NCBI GenBank assembly: GCA_017557185.1 | Contig: JAFZAP010000042.1 | Coordinates: forward strand, 1-36,492 | Reading direction: 5' to 3' | Length of the DNA stretch: 36,492 bases | Source of the DNA: Prevotella sp. | GTDB lineage: Bacteria > Bacteroidota > Bacteroidia > Bacteroidales > Bacteroidaceae | Shown: positions 23,470 to 33,289 of the stretch, one piece after another | How the letters are laid out: the number at the start of each line of letters is the position of its first letter | Position numbering within the stretch: the stretch's first letter is position 1 | Made by a program: the position numbers and the translations under genes | Notes under the pieces: model-generated | What the model was told of the DNA's origin: nothing | Seen by the model: the letters and a program-made list of their open reading frames with translations, nothing else | Database searches by the model: none

Positions 23470-25941
23470 TTATCTCAGCTCGGCGTTGAGCTGCTTCTTC
23501 AGGTTCTGGATAATCTTCTGCATGATAGCGTCGATCTGCTTGTCGCCCATCGTCTTCTGCTCGTCCTGCAGAATGAAGTTCACAGCATAGCTCTTCTTGC
23601 CTTCCGGCAGGTTCTTGCCTTCGTAGACGTCGAAGAGCTCGACCTTCTTCAGGAGCTTGCGCTCACTCTGGCGGGCAATCTGCTCAATCTGTGCAAACTC
23701 CACCTGCTTGTCGATGAGCAGAGCGAGGTCGCGGCTCACAGCAGGATACTTCGAAATCTCGGTGTACTCCACCTTATTCTTACGTATAGCCTTCATCAGG
23801 GCGCCCCAATGCAGGTCGGCATAATAGACAGGATTCTGAATGCCGAAGTCCTTCTGCAGCTTGCGGCTGATAACGCCAAGTTCAACGAGCACCTTGCCTC
23901 CGCGATTCTTCAGCGTCAGACCGCTCGAGAAGACGTTATTTGTGCTCTTCTCGCTCACCAGCATCCCCTGAGGCACACCCAGACGGGCGAGGATGTTCTG
24001 CACGTAGGCATTCAGCTCGTAGAACGACGTGTCCTCGTTCTGATGAATCCAACTGCCCTCCACGCGCTTACCCGTCACCCAAAGCGACAGATGCATCTCT
24101 TCTGAGTAAGCCTTGATAGGCAGCACTTCATCATTCTCACGCTTCTCAGCATTGTAGTGATAGCAGTTGCCGAACTCGAAGAAGCGCAGGTTGGGGTTCT
24201 TGCGGTTCACGTTGCGAACGATACTCTCCAGTCCTCCGAAGAGCAACGTCTGACGCATCACGCCGAGATCAGCCGACAGCGGGTTCATCACCTTCACCGT
24301 CGTCTCCGGTGTGTAGGCGTTCAGTGTGTTGTCGTAGTACGACAACTTACTCAACGAGTTATTCAAGATTTCATTGAAGCCACAACCTACAAGTTGCTCT
24401 GCAACAAGGTTTTGCAGACGATGCTCCTTATCCTGTTCGCCAGCTACTGTGAGCGACGACTTCAGCTGTGTGGGAATCTCCACGTTGTTGTAGCCGTAGA
24501 TGCGCAGGATGTCCTCAACCACATCGCAGGGACGCTGCACGTCGACACGATAGGCGGGAACCTGAAGCAGCAGACCGTCCTCCTTCTCCTCGAGTATCTT
24601 CATCTCCAGCGAGGTGACGATGTTCTTGATGGTCTCCTTACCGATCTCCTTGCCAACGAGCTGATGTACATAGTCGTACTTCAAGTCGACACGCGGGTCT
24701 TCGATGGGTTGCGGATATACATCCTTGATCTGCATCGAGATCTTTCCGCCAGCCAACTCGCGACAGAGAATAGCAGCCTGCTTCATCGCATAGATGGTGC
24801 CGTTGGGATCGATGCCGCGCTCGAAGCGGTAGCTCGAATCGGTGGACAGACCGTGACGGCGCGCACTCTTGCGAATCCACGTAGGATGGAAGTAGGCAGC
24901 CTCGAGCACCACGTTGCGCGTGGTCTCATACGTACCGCTACCCTTTCCGCCGAAGATTCCTGCGATGCACATCGGCTCCTCAGCGTTGCAGATACTCAGG
25001 TCGTGCTCGCCCAGCAGATGCTCCTCGCCGTCGAGGGTGACGAACTTCGTACCCTCAGGCTGCGTGCGGACAACGATCTTGTGGCCCGTCACCATATCTG
25101 CATCGAAGCAATGCATAGGCTGGCCGTAGGCCATCATGATGTAATTGGTGATGTCGACGATATTGTTGATTGGGCGAACACCCACAGCCGAGAGGCGCTG
25201 CTTCATCCAGTCGGGACTCTCCTTCACGTCGCAATCGGTCACGCTCAGGCAGACATAGCGCTTGCAAGCCTCCTGGTTCTCGATCACTACGTCGATAGGC
25301 AGGTCCTCGTTGTCGACGGTGAAAGCATCGCAGTCGGGACGGTGCAGAGCCGTCTCATAGCCGTTCTGCTTCAGCCAGGCATACAGGTCGCGTGCTACAC
25401 CCCAGTGCGAAAGGGCATCGGAGCGGTTGGCGGTGATGTCGATCTCAATCACCCAGTCGCTCTCCAGATGATAATACTCTGCAGCAGGCGTGCCCACTAC
25501 AGCGTCCTCGGGCAGCACGATGATACCGTCGTGCGAGGTGCCGATACCGATCTCGTCCTCAGCACAGATCATGCCCAGGCTCTCGTATCCGCGCAACTTC
25601 GCACGCTTGATCAGGAATTCCTTGTCGCCGTCGTAGAGCACACAGCCCACGTCGGCAACAATCACTTTCTGACCAGCCTTCACGTTCGGCGCTCCACAGA
25701 CAATCTGCTGCGGACCTTCGGCCTTGCCCAGGTCGACAGTCGTCAGGTGGAGATGCGTGTCGGGGATATCCTCACACGTCAGCACCTGTCCTACATACAG
25801 ACCTTTCAGCCCGCCTTTAATACTTTGTACTTCCTCCAAACTGTCAACCTCGAGGCCGCCCGACGTCAGCGCGGCAGCCACTTCCTCCGGTGAGAGGTCG
25901 AAGTCAACATAATCTTTCAGCCATTTATACGAAACGTTCAT
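23470..25941 (-). CDS. pheT: Phenylalanyl-tRNA synthetase beta subunit
   Basis: Charges tRNA-Phe as an alpha2beta2 complex with PheS, which is not in this window. 823 residues, complete: N-terminal MNVSYKWLKDYVDFDL, a tRNA-binding OB domain (about 40-150), the B3/B4 editing domain (about 210-380; RPINNIVDITNYIMMAYGQPMH), B5 domain (about 400-480), the catalytic-like core (about 490-690) and the C-terminal FDX-ACB anticodon-binding domain (about 730-823; YPAVSRDLALLID). It has its own promoter. The stop codon is 7 bases from the repeat bounding the GxxExxY gene, so any native terminator was probably displaced. Confidence 0.97.
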   Translation of the reverse strand: MNVSYKWLKDYVDFDLSPEEVAAALTSGGLEVDSLEEVQSIKGGLKGLYVGQVLTCEDIPDTHLHLTTVDLGKAEGPQQIVCGAPNVKAGQKVIVADVGCVLYDGDKEFLIKRAKLRGYESLGMICAEDEIGIGTSHDGIIVLPEDAVVGTPAAEYYHLESDWVIEIDITANRSDALSHWGVARDLYAWLKQNGYETALHRPDCDAFTVDNEDLPIDVVIENQEACKRYVCLSVTDCDVKESPDWMKQRLSAVGVRPINNIVDITNYIMMAYGQPMHCFDADMVTGHKIVVRTQPEGTKFVTLDGEEHLLGEHDLSICNAEEPMCIAGIFGGKGSGTYETTRNVVLEAAYFHPTWIRKSARRHGLSTDSSYRFERGIDPNGTIYAMKQAAILCRELAGGKISMQIKDVYPQPIEDPRVDLKYDYVHQLVGKEIGKETIKNIVTSLEMKILEEKEDGLLLQVPAYRVDVQRPCDVVEDILRIYGYNNVEIPTQLKSSLTVAGEQDKEHRLQNLVAEQLVGCGFNEILNNSLSKLSYYDNTLNAYTPETTVKVMNPLSADLGVMRQTLLFGGLESIVRNVNRKNPNLRFFEFGNCYHYNAEKRENDEVLPIKAYSEEMHLSLWVTGKRVEGSWIHQNEDTSFYELNAYVQNILARLGVPQGMLVSEKSTNNVFSSGLTLKNRGGKVLVELGVISRKLQKDFGIQNPVYYADLHWGALMKAIRKNKVEYTEISKYPAVSRDLALLIDKQVEFAQIEQIARQSERKLLKKVELFDVYEGKNLPEGKKSYAVNFILQDEQKTMGDKQIDAIMQKIIQNLKKQLNAELR

Positions 25942-26012
25942 ATATAACGATTTTATTGTTTTCCGATTTCGCGTAACATCGTGTAAACGACCCTACACGC
26001 CAATTCAGCCTG

Positions 26013-26043
26013 CAAAGTTAGTGAAAATCGCAGACAATACAAA
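26013..26043 (-). promoter_or_regulatory. Promoter of pheT (-33 and -7 boxes)
   Basis: On the minus strand, TTTG (26043-26040), a 19-base spacer, then TAACTTTG (26020-26013). Both elements and the spacing match the Bacteroidetes primary sigma factor consensus. The leader would be about 65 bases. Confidence 0.75.
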
Positions 26044-26087
26044 GTAAAAAGTCATTTTTTTCGCTTTGCGGGATTATTTATTGAATC

Positions 26088-27662
26088 TTACCGCTGCACT
26101 TTCTTCACTACGCGGCCGTCGCCCATGCGGGTGATGACGATGCCCTTGTGGTTGGGAGCCACACGGCGACCTTGCAGGTCGAAGGCTGCGGTCGGAACTT
26201 CGGTCTTCGAGTCAGCAACCGTCTCGATTTCTTCAGGCTCGTTGAAGTACCACCAGCCGATGTTCGAGCGATGCTCCTCGCCGCCGCCGCGATAAATGCT
26301 CTGGATGCCGAAGCGGTCGAAGCCCGACTGGTAGATATAGATGCCGTATGCCTTCTCGATGATGGTCCCCTTCTTGTCGGAGAAGAGATAGGGTATCTCG
26401 TCCATGTTCTCCGTCAGGCCAGAATATTCATCGGTGTAGAGTGTGTAGGGTTCCTCGTCGTCGACAAACAGCTGGTAGGAGAGCTTGGCGGGGTCCATGA
26501 AGTTTCCTTCGGTATCCTGCAGGGGAACTTCGAACATCGCAATGCTGAAGACGTTCTGTCCGTAGGTCTGGTAGTAGATGACCTTCGGGTCTTTCGGCGT
26601 TCCTGCATGTTCCTCATAAGGGCGCAGACGCGGCATGTGGAAGATCTCTCCGCGACCGTCGTTAGCATTCAGCGATGTAGTGAGCAGGAGGGTCTGATCG
26701 GTTGTGAACGTATTGGTCGACTCATCGAAGTCAAAGACAAGGTCGCCAGCCGGCCAATCGTAGATCCACGTATAGCCGCCGTAGCCATCATCGACACGCT
26801 CGCCGTTGATGCCGCAGAAGTAATAGATGAAGCTGCCGCCGATGCCTGCACACTGAGCAGGGAAGGTGACCTTGCCGTCCTCGAAGGTGCCTTTCATCCA
26901 CGAAGTGGTGAGCTTGCTCTCGGTGACGTTCTGCAGATAGACGTCAGTTCCGTCGAAGCCGACCTGCATGAGGTGGCCGTTGTTCTGATTCTCCATTGAG
27001 TAGGTTTCCGTCTGAAGTCCAGCAGGCGGTGTGACGGGCAGTTCGTCGACGTAGGTGAGCACGGTCTCGTAGTCGAGGTAATAGCTCCACTCGCCCTCGT
27101 AAGCATCCGTGTAGACGAGTCCGAGTCCGTCGTAGGTGTTCGACTCATCATCGCCGAAGGTATCGTTGATGCTGATGGTGTTGCCGTCGATGGTAAAGGT
27201 GACGGAGCCCTTCGTTTCGACAGTATACTTCTTGATGTCACCGTTGACTTTCACACGAGCCAGTCGCATACCATATCCCCAGTCTTCGCCCCAATATACC
27301 ATCTGTCCGAGAGGCATTGTTATCGTGTTTCCGTCGACGTCACCCTCCACCCAGGTATAGGTGGTAGCATGCGACATGATGTTCTTAATCCATACTTTCT
27401 TACCATCGTCGGAGAACACCACTTCAGCCACGATGCCGTCCTGCTTCTCATCGACGAAATACACAGGAGCATAGGTAGCACGACCTTCTCGCACATAGAT
27501 GCGGTAGTCGCCATCGGGCTGATCGCGGATGATGCCGTGCTTGTCGGCAGTAACCTTCGAGAGAGGAGCGAGCTGCATGTTCTCGACCGGGCGGTTGACG
27601 GTCTGGCCAGACGCCGTTGCTGCAAAGAGCAGCGCAAAAAGGGAAAGAAGATATGTTTTCAT
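26088..27662 (-). CDS. Secreted T9SS cargo protein of unknown function
   Basis: 524 residues. Signal peptide ending ATASGQ (about residue 20). The body is rich in beta strands, aromatic and acidic residues, with no catalytic motif I recognise. The last ~35 residues (AAFDLQGRRV...GIVITRMGDGRVVKKV) have the form of a T9SS type A sorting domain: a DLxGRRV strand, a Gly-Ile strand and a basic end. It should therefore cross the outer membrane and be surface attached or released. Its ATG overlaps the TAA of the upstream Omp28-like gene (TAATG), so it is translationally coupled to it, and the two proteins probably act together. Confidence 0.75.
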   Translation of the reverse strand: MKTYLLSLFALLFAATASGQTVNRPVENMQLAPLSKVTADKHGIIRDQPDGDYRIYVREGRATYAPVYFVDEKQDGIVAEVVFSDDGKKVWIKNIMSHATTYTWVEGDVDGNTITMPLGQMVYWGEDWGYGMRLARVKVNGDIKKYTVETKGSVTFTIDGNTISINDTFGDDESNTYDGLGLVYTDAYEGEWSYYLDYETVLTYVDELPVTPPAGLQTETYSMENQNNGHLMQVGFDGTDVYLQNVTESKLTTSWMKGTFEDGKVTFPAQCAGIGGSFIYYFCGINGERVDDGYGGYTWIYDWPAGDLVFDFDESTNTFTTDQTLLLTTSLNANDGRGEIFHMPRLRPYEEHAGTPKDPKVIYYQTYGQNVFSIAMFEVPLQDTEGNFMDPAKLSYQLFVDDEEPYTLYTDEYSGLTENMDEIPYLFSDKKGTIIEKAYGIYIYQSGFDRFGIQSIYRGGGEEHRSNIGWWYFNEPEEIETVADSKTEVPTAAFDLQGRRVAPNHKGIVITRMGDGRVVKKVQR

Positions 27663-29497
27663 TACTTGATGATTTTTTTACCGTTTACGATATAGATGCC
27701 CTTGGGAAGAGTTGAGAGGTTGAGAGGTTCAGAAGCGGAGACGCGACGACCACTAAGGTCGAAGATGCGCACCTCGCCTTTCGAAGAGGGATTGGGAGTG
27801 ATGCTGATGCCGCTCGACTCGCCTACCTGCACCTTGTCGGCATTCACGGCCTCGCCTGTACGGGTGTCGATGAGCACAACCACGGGGCGCAGCTTCTCCT
27901 TGTCCTGCACCAGCGAGTTACTCGAGATGTCGAACGTATACGTATGCGAATACGTCTTACTGCCCTCCACCGATGCGGGCAACGTGCCTTCCATTGCAAG
28001 TCCACGGGCGTTGGAGAGCTGGATAGCCACATCGTTGAACTCAATATCCTTGATGACAGCAGGCTGATTGGCATAATACTTCAAATAGGGATCAGCCTTT
28101 GCCGAAGCGTCGCCCGAGAGAGCATTCTGCTGATACCATTCCTTTCCTTCACCCTTCAAGCCGTCGGCCGTCAGGATATAGGTCAGCTGGTAGGGACTGT
28201 TGCCGAAGTCGCGCACAAAGGAGGTCTTCGAAGTTAACTGCAACTGCGTCTGTGCATCGTCTGCCCACATGGCCTCCAACACAATGGAGGCAGGAGAAAT
28301 GATATTCTGTCGACGCATCCAGTCGTCTTTGATGCCTAAGCTTGCACCGCTCGAACCACTGAACGGATTCACGTTCTGCACGCGGTCGAGATAGCCGTTG
28401 GGGAAGCTGTTCACATCGTTGGGATACAGCGACGTAATCGTCATCGCGTCGCCATTATGGAAAGCCACACCCACGAAGTCGTCGGGATAGAGCTCGTTCA
28501 TAGCCTCCATTCCCGCCATTCCTCTCGGACAATACTGGCACCACGTACCCGTGTATTCCTCCATGAGCGGCTTGTGCTTCGGGAATTCAGAGAGATAAGC
28601 CATCGTGAAGGTCGTCGTAGGCTGCACATCCTCGTTGTCGAAGCCATCAAGCTTCTTCACCGTGATGCTTACAGGATAGGTGCCTGCCGTCAGCTGAGCA
28701 GGAATCTCAACCTTCAGGTTTGCCTTGCTGCCGAAATAGCCGCCCTTCACGGTGACGTTCACGTTTCTCTCGATGGTCTCACCGCCGATTGTCATCTCAT
28801 AGTTCATGTTGCTGATGGCGGCTGTGCCGTGATTCTCCAAAGGCAGCGTCAGCGTTGTTTTCTTCCCAACTCCCAGATACGTGTTCAGCTCGTCGGGAGG
28901 CAGCAGCGCCGCAGCATGCTCCTTCACATTGTCGCCCGTCAGTCGAACGACCATCGCATAGGCGCCAGTCGTGTAATAGGCCGTCTCAGCCAGATTGCGC
29001 CATTTGCGGACCGTGCGTGAAGTGTGGATGTAGAGGTTGCCGATATCCTCGCTGGCGACACACATGATGGGGGCTTTGTTGGCGTCGCCAGTTTCTACCG
29101 AAGCGACGTTCAGCGAATAGCCCGCATAGACGCCTTCCTCCGTGATGGTATAGGGTTCGGCGAAAGTCACCTCAACCCACTTGCCTTCAGGTGTGAAGTC
29201 GATGCTGGTGATATCGGGCACATTCGCACCGTTGGCGAGTGTCAGCTGCTTCGTGAGCCAAGCCTTACAATCGGTCAACGTAGCTCCGGAGTTCATCGGG
29301 ATATTCATGCCGACAATCTTCATGCCGACGAGGGAGGGATCATTGAGGAACATGGCCACATCGTAGCTCTCGGCCTTCGCAGTTCCCATTCCCTTGAGCG
29401 TCCCAGAACCCGTGTAGACACCATAAAGCAACTCATTCTGCGCTTGCATCGTGTAGGCGAAGAGAAGGGTTGCGAACAGTAGTAAAAATCTTTTCAT
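27662..29497 (-). CDS. Omp28-like secreted protein with thioredoxin-type CxxC and T9SS sorting domain
   Basis: 611 residues. Signal peptide ending TMQAQ (about residue 20), a beta-rich N-terminal half (about 20-300), then a thioredoxin-like region starting EEYTGTWCQYCPRG with C320-x-x-C323, typical of Omp28-related proteins, and a C-terminal T9SS type A domain (about 555-611; ITPNPSSKGEVRIFDLSGRRV...LPKGIYIVNGKKIIK). It probably works outside the cell or on its surface, perhaps in thiol exchange or redox-controlled binding; the substrate is unknown. It follows the G3E GTPase gene by 37 bases and overlaps the next gene by one base, suggesting one transcript. Confidence 0.8.
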   Translation of the reverse strand: MKRFLLLFATLLFAYTMQAQNELLYGVYTGSGTLKGMGTAKAESYDVAMFLNDPSLVGMKIVGMNIPMNSGATLTDCKAWLTKQLTLANGANVPDITSIDFTPEGKWVEVTFAEPYTITEEGVYAGYSLNVASVETGDANKAPIMCVASEDIGNLYIHTSRTVRKWRNLAETAYYTTGAYAMVVRLTGDNVKEHAAALLPPDELNTYLGVGKKTTLTLPLENHGTAAISNMNYEMTIGGETIERNVNVTVKGGYFGSKANLKVEIPAQLTAGTYPVSITVKKLDGFDNEDVQPTTTFTMAYLSEFPKHKPLMEEYTGTWCQYCPRGMAGMEAMNELYPDDFVGVAFHNGDAMTITSLYPNDVNSFPNGYLDRVQNVNPFSGSSGASLGIKDDWMRRQNIISPASIVLEAMWADDAQTQLQLTSKTSFVRDFGNSPYQLTYILTADGLKGEGKEWYQQNALSGDASAKADPYLKYYANQPAVIKDIEFNDVAIQLSNARGLAMEGTLPASVEGSKTYSHTYTFDISSNSLVQDKEKLRPVVVLIDTRTGEAVNADKVQVGESSGISITPNPSSKGEVRIFDLSGRRVSASEPLNLSTLPKGIYIVNGKKIIK

Positions 29498-29534
29498 AGG
29501 CTTTCAGTTGTTATTAGGTTGTTTATTTATTTAT

Positions 29535-30659
29535 CTATTCATCCAGGCATCGGTCGAGTTCGCGGGCGATAGCCGCTTTGTCGAGATGCTGACCGATGAA
29601 GACCAACTTCTGCATGCGGTCGCCATAACGGTCGTCCCAGTCGTGCTGCAAGCCGGGATTCTGCTCCAAGAAGAGCTTCAGCTCGCCCTCGGGCATCGTA
29701 GCATACCACTGGCCGGCATTACGCAGGCTCACCTGCTTTCCTGCCTGCTCGAAGACGTAGCACATGTCAGGTTCATCGTGGAACCAACAGATGCCTTTCG
29801 CGCGGATCACACCCTTCGGCCAACGGCGCGCCACAAACTCATCGAACAAGCCGAGGTTGAATGCAGGCCGACGGGAGTAGACATAGGTGCCGATACCGTA
29901 TTCCTCAGCCTCACCCTCATCGTCGTGATGCTTCTCGATCTCGCTAATCCAAGCAGCCGATGTGGCAACCTTGTCGAAGTCGAACATATCGGTGAAGAGG
30001 ATCTTGTCGAAATCTACATCGCAATAGTCGGTATCGATGATTTCAGCCTTTGGCTGCAAGGCGCGGATGATCTGCCGCACACGCTCCAACTCCTCAGGCT
30101 TCACCTCGGAAGCCTTGTTGAGCAGCACGATGTTGCAGAACTCAATCTGCTGGATGACGAGGTTCTCGATGTCGTCTTCTTCCAGATTGCCGCGCAACAG
30201 CAGTTCGCCGCTGCCGAACTCATCGCGCATGCGGAGTGCATCGACAACTGTGACGATGCTGTCGATGGTGGGAACGCCGTCGTAAACATACTGCAGTCCC
30301 ATCGTGGGCATCGAGCAGATGGTCTGGGCGATAGGAGCAGGCTCGCAGATGCCGCTGGCCTCGATGACGATATAGTCGAAACGGTGCTGACGGGTGATGT
30401 CGCGCAACTGCTCGACGAGATCCATTTTCAGCGTACAGCAGATGCAGCCGTTCTGCAGGGCCACGAGGCTCTCGTCCTTCTGCCCTACCACACCCCCCTT
30501 CTCGATGAGGTCTGCGTCGATGTTCACCTCGCCGATATCATTCACGATAACGGCGAATTTCACTCCTTTTTTATTATTCAGAATGCGATTCAGGAGTGTT
30601 GTCTTTCCGCTGCCCAGATAACCCGTGAGCAGCAATACGGGTATTTTCTGCAATTCCAT
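29535..30659 (-). CDS. G3E GTPase (COG0523, CobW/ZNG1-like metallochaperone)
   Basis: 374 residues from the ATG at 30659 (MELQKIPVLLLTGYLGSGKTT); the frame extends to 30731 into the Crp gene, but this start places Walker A (G13-T20) at the N-terminus as in the family. Further motifs: IVNDIGEVNID (switch region), the metal-binding C72-x-C74-C75 in NGCICCTL, VIEASGICEP (Walker B region), LLNKAS for guanine recognition, and a CobW C-terminal domain (about 270-374; GVIRAKGICWF). Members insert or deliver metals, several of them zinc under zinc limitation. Which metal is used here cannot be read. It sits between a Crp-type regulator and two T9SS cargo genes. Confidence 0.88.
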   Translation of the reverse strand: MELQKIPVLLLTGYLGSGKTTLLNRILNNKKGVKFAVIVNDIGEVNIDADLIEKGGVVGQKDESLVALQNGCICCTLKMDLVEQLRDITRQHRFDYIVIEASGICEPAPIAQTICSMPTMGLQYVYDGVPTIDSIVTVVDALRMRDEFGSGELLLRGNLEEDDIENLVIQQIEFCNIVLLNKASEVKPEELERVRQIIRALQPKAEIIDTDYCDVDFDKILFTDMFDFDKVATSAAWISEIEKHHDDEGEAEEYGIGTYVYSRRPAFNLGLFDEFVARRWPKGVIRAKGICWFHDEPDMCYVFEQAGKQVSLRNAGQWYATMPEGELKLFLEQNPGLQHDWDDRYGDRMQKLVFIGQHLDKAAIARELDRCLDE

Positions 30660-30708
30660 CGTCAATAATCTTGATATATCGAGGGGTGCTTCTTTCTGGT
30701 TGTGTGAC

Positions 30709-31305
30709 TCAGGTGCGGGCAGCAACGGCACGCACGCGGCTCAGCGTCTCGGGCGTCATCTGCAGATAGTTGGCGATATAGACCAACGGAGCGCGCAGCA
30801 CTACCTGCGGATAGAGCTTGCACATCTTCGTGTAACGATCCTGAGCCGTCTCGAAGCGCATCAGGTCGGCATGAATCTGCGAGATGATGAGCGACTCCTC
30901 GAGAATCTTACGATACATCATCTGGATGTTCACGCTGTGCAGAGCCACCACCTCCAGTTTCTCCTTCGGCATCGCATAGACGATGCTCTGCTCGAGAGCT
31001 TCGACCTGCAGTCGGCTGGGAATCTCCTGGAAGAGACTTTCTATGCACATGAAGATCGTATGGTCCTCTGCCAGATGTTCGGTGACTTCCTTGCCGTTCT
31101 TGAAATAGAACTGGCGCACGAGCCCGTGATCAATGAAATAAATGTTTCGGCAGATATCACCCTCACGCAAGATCATCTCTCCACGCGCAAACTTCATCGG
31201 TACGAGAATCTGTTCCAGCATGTCCAGTTCTTCGTGGGTCATCGTACTGTAGCGGCGCGCCAATTCGCGGGCAATATCTCTCGGTGTGTTGATAAATCCT
31301 CTCAT
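30709..31305 (-). CDS. Crp/Fnr-family transcriptional regulator
   Basis: 198 residues. N-terminal cyclic-nucleotide-binding-like beta barrel (about 30-125; MKFARGEMILREGD, NIYFIDHGLVRQFYFKNGKEV) and a C-terminal helix-turn-helix (about 160-195; VYIANYLQMTPETLSRVR). No Fnr-type cysteine cluster at the N-terminus and the phosphate-binding RxS arginine pattern is not clear, so the effector is unknown. The recognition helix TPETLSRVR resembles other Bacteroidetes Crp-like regulators. It lies 49 bases before the GTPase gene in the same direction and may regulate it. Confidence 0.85.
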   Translation of the reverse strand: MRGFINTPRDIARELARRYSTMTHEELDMLEQILVPMKFARGEMILREGDICRNIYFIDHGLVRQFYFKNGKEVTEHLAEDHTIFMCIESLFQEIPSRLQVEALEQSIVYAMPKEKLEVVALHSVNIQMMYRKILEESLIISQIHADLMRFETAQDRYTKMCKLYPQVVLRAPLVYIANYLQMTPETLSRVRAVAART

Positions 31306-31395
31306 ATCATCCTTCCTTTCTTCTTTCTATACTTTTCTATATTTCTTTATTTCTGATTAGGTTCTTGTCAGGTCTTCGGTATTGATCATCGATTG

Positions 31396-33177
31396 TTAGT
31401 CGAGTTTCAGAACGGCGAGGAACGCCTTCTGCGGCACTTCCACATTACCGATCTGTTTCATACGCTTCTTACCGCGTTTCTGTTTCTCCAGCAGCTTGCG
31501 CTTACGCGTCACATCGCCGCCGTAGCACTTGGCGGTCACGTCCTTGCGAACCTGCTTGATGGTCTCGCGGGCAATGATCTTTGCTCCGATAGCAGCCTGA
31601 ATGGCGATGTCGAACTGCTGGCGCGGAATGAGGTCCTTGAGCTTCTCGCACATACGGCGACCCAGCGTCACAGCGTTGTCCTGATGCGTGAGCGTCGAGA
31701 GTGCATCCACAGGCTCGCCGTTGAGCAGGATATCAAGCTTTGCCAACTTCGACGGGCGGAACGAGTCGATGTGGTAGTCGAACGAGGCATAACCCTTCGA
31801 GATGCTCTTCAGCTTGTCGTAAAAGTCGATGACGATCTCGCCCAGCGGCAGGTAGAAGTGCAGCTCGACGCGGTTGCCGCTCACAAACTCCTGCTTGATG
31901 AGCTCGCCGCGCTTGTCGAGGCAGAGCTTCATAATCGGCCCGATGAAGGCCGTTGTGGAGATGATGCTCGCACGGATGTACGGTTCCTCGATGTGGTCGA
32001 TCATCGTCTGGTCGGGCAGTCCCGACGGATTGTGCACTTCCTTCTCCTCGCCTTGCTTGGTGTAGACCATATACGACACGTTGGGAACGGTAGTGATGAC
32101 GTCCATATTGAACTCGCGGTCGAGGCGTTCCTGCACAATCTCCATGTGGAGCAGACCGAGGAAGCCGCAACGGAAACCGAAACCGAGCGCCACACTCGAC
32201 TCAGGCTGGAAGGTCAGCGAGGCATCGTTGAGCTGCAGTTTCTCGAGCGAGGCACGCAGGTTCTCGTAGTCGGTGGGATCGATGGGATAGACGCCTGCAA
32301 ACACCATCGGCTTCACTTCCTGGAAGCCCTCGATGGCCTTGTCGCACGGACGATTCACGTGTGTGATGGTATCGCCCACCTTCACCTCCTTCGCATCCTT
32401 GATGCCCGAGATGATGTAGCCCACCTCGCCTGTCGAGAGCTGTGCCTGCGGAATCATATCCATCTTCAGCACGCCCACCTCGTCGGCGGTGTATTCCATT
32501 CCCGTATTGAAGAATTTCACCTTGTCGCCCTTGCTGATGCTGCCGTTCTCAATCTTGAAATAGGCGATGATGCCGCGGAACGAGTTGAACACAGAGTCGA
32601 AGATCAGCGCCTGAAGCGGAGCCGAGGGGTCGCCGACAGGATGCGGCACCCGCTCGATGACAGCCCGCAGGATGTCCTCGACGCCTTCGCCGGTCCTTGC
32701 TGACGCGCGGATAATCTCCTCGCGCTTGCAACCCAGCAGTTCCACGATTTCGTCCTCCACCTCGTCGGGCATCGCGCTGGGCATATCGATCTTGTTGATC
32801 ACAGGGATAATCTCCAAATCGTGCTCGATAGCCATATAGAGGTTCGAGATGGTCTGAGCCTGCACGCCCTGTGTGGCATCGACCACCAGCAGAGCACCCT
32901 CGCAGGCGGCTATCGAACGGCTCACCTCGTAGGAGAAGTCGACGTGTCCCGGAGTGTCGATCAGGTTGAGCACGTATTTCTCACCATCGAGCTCGTAGGC
33001 CATCTGGATGGCGTGACTCTTGATGGTGATGCCGCGCTCCTTCTCCAACTCCATGTCGTCGAGCATCTGCCCTTCGGTGATCTGAATGGTGTTGGTGCGC
33101 TCGAGCAATCGGTCGGCAAGTGTCGACTTACCGTGATCGATGTGGGCTATGATACAGAAATTACGTATATGGTTCAT
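31396..33177 (-). CDS. lepA: Elongation factor 4 (LepA)
   Basis: Ribosome-associated GTPase of 593 residues, complete. G1 AHIDHGKST (11-19), switch [14 protein letters not shown]4 NKID, then EF-G-like domains II, III and V and the LepA-specific C-terminal domain ending with [14 protein letters not shown]. Its N-terminus has the usual [18 protein letters not shown] strong -7 box lies at 33203-33210. The 90-base gap to the Crp gene has no obvious promoter, so the regulator may be read through from lepA. Confidence 0.97.
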   Translation of the reverse strand: MNHIRNFCIIAHIDHGKSTLADRLLERTNTIQITEGQMLDDMELEKERGITIKSHAIQMAYELDGEKYVLNLIDTPGHVDFSYEVSRSIAACEGALLVVDATQGVQAQTISNLYMAIEHDLEIIPVINKIDMPSAMPDEVEDEIVELLGCKREEIIRASARTGEGVEDILRAVIERVPHPVGDPSAPLQALIFDSVFNSFRGIIAYFKIENGSISKGDKVKFFNTGMEYTADEVGVLKMDMIPQAQLSTGEVGYIISGIKDAKEVKVGDTITHVNRPCDKAIEGFQEVKPMVFAGVYPIDPTDYENLRASLEKLQLNDASLTFQPESSVALGFGFRCGFLGLLHMEIVQERLDREFNMDVITTVPNVSYMVYTKQGEEKEVHNPSGLPDQTMIDHIEEPYIRASIISTTAFIGPIMKLCLDKRGELIKQEFVSGNRVELHFYLPLGEIVIDFYDKLKSISKGYASFDYHIDSFRPSKLAKLDILLNGEPVDALSTLTHQDNAVTLGRRMCEKLKDLIPRQQFDIAIQAAIGAKIIARETIKQVRKDVTAKCYGGDVTRKRKLLEKQKRGKKRMKQIGNVEVPQKAFLAVLKLD

Positions 33178-33202
33178 GCTGTTATCGAATTCTTTTAAAA
33201 TG

Positions 33203-33210
33203 CAAAATTA
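33203..33210 (-). promoter_or_regulatory. -7 promoter box for lepA
   Basis: On the minus strand TAATTTTG within TTATTCGTAATTTTGC (33217-33202), identical over 16 bases to the secA promoter. It lies about 25 bases before the lepA ATG. Confidence 0.65.
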
Positions 33211-33264
33211 CGAATAATTTATGAGAATTCTATCTGAAAAGACATTTTTTTGCGAAAAAAACCA

Positions 33265-33272
33265 TATCTTTG
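33265..33272 (+). promoter_or_regulatory. -7 promoter box for the small lipoprotein gene
   Basis: TATCTTTG matches TAnnTTTG and ends 17 bases before the ATG at 33290. This supports the start at 33290 rather than the upstream in-frame codon at 33221. Confidence 0.6.
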
Positions 33273-33289
33273 CACAGAAAATTACCTAT

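Noticed and set aside
24157-25893. A 578-residue open frame on the plus strand opposite pheT
   Set aside because: Same effect; pheT explains this DNA completely. The 471-residue frame at 9161-10576 opposite the ppiD-like gene is rejected for the same reason.
29508-30668. A 386-residue plus-strand frame opposite the G3E GTPase gene
   Set aside because: The GTPase on the minus strand has all family motifs; the plus-strand frame has none.
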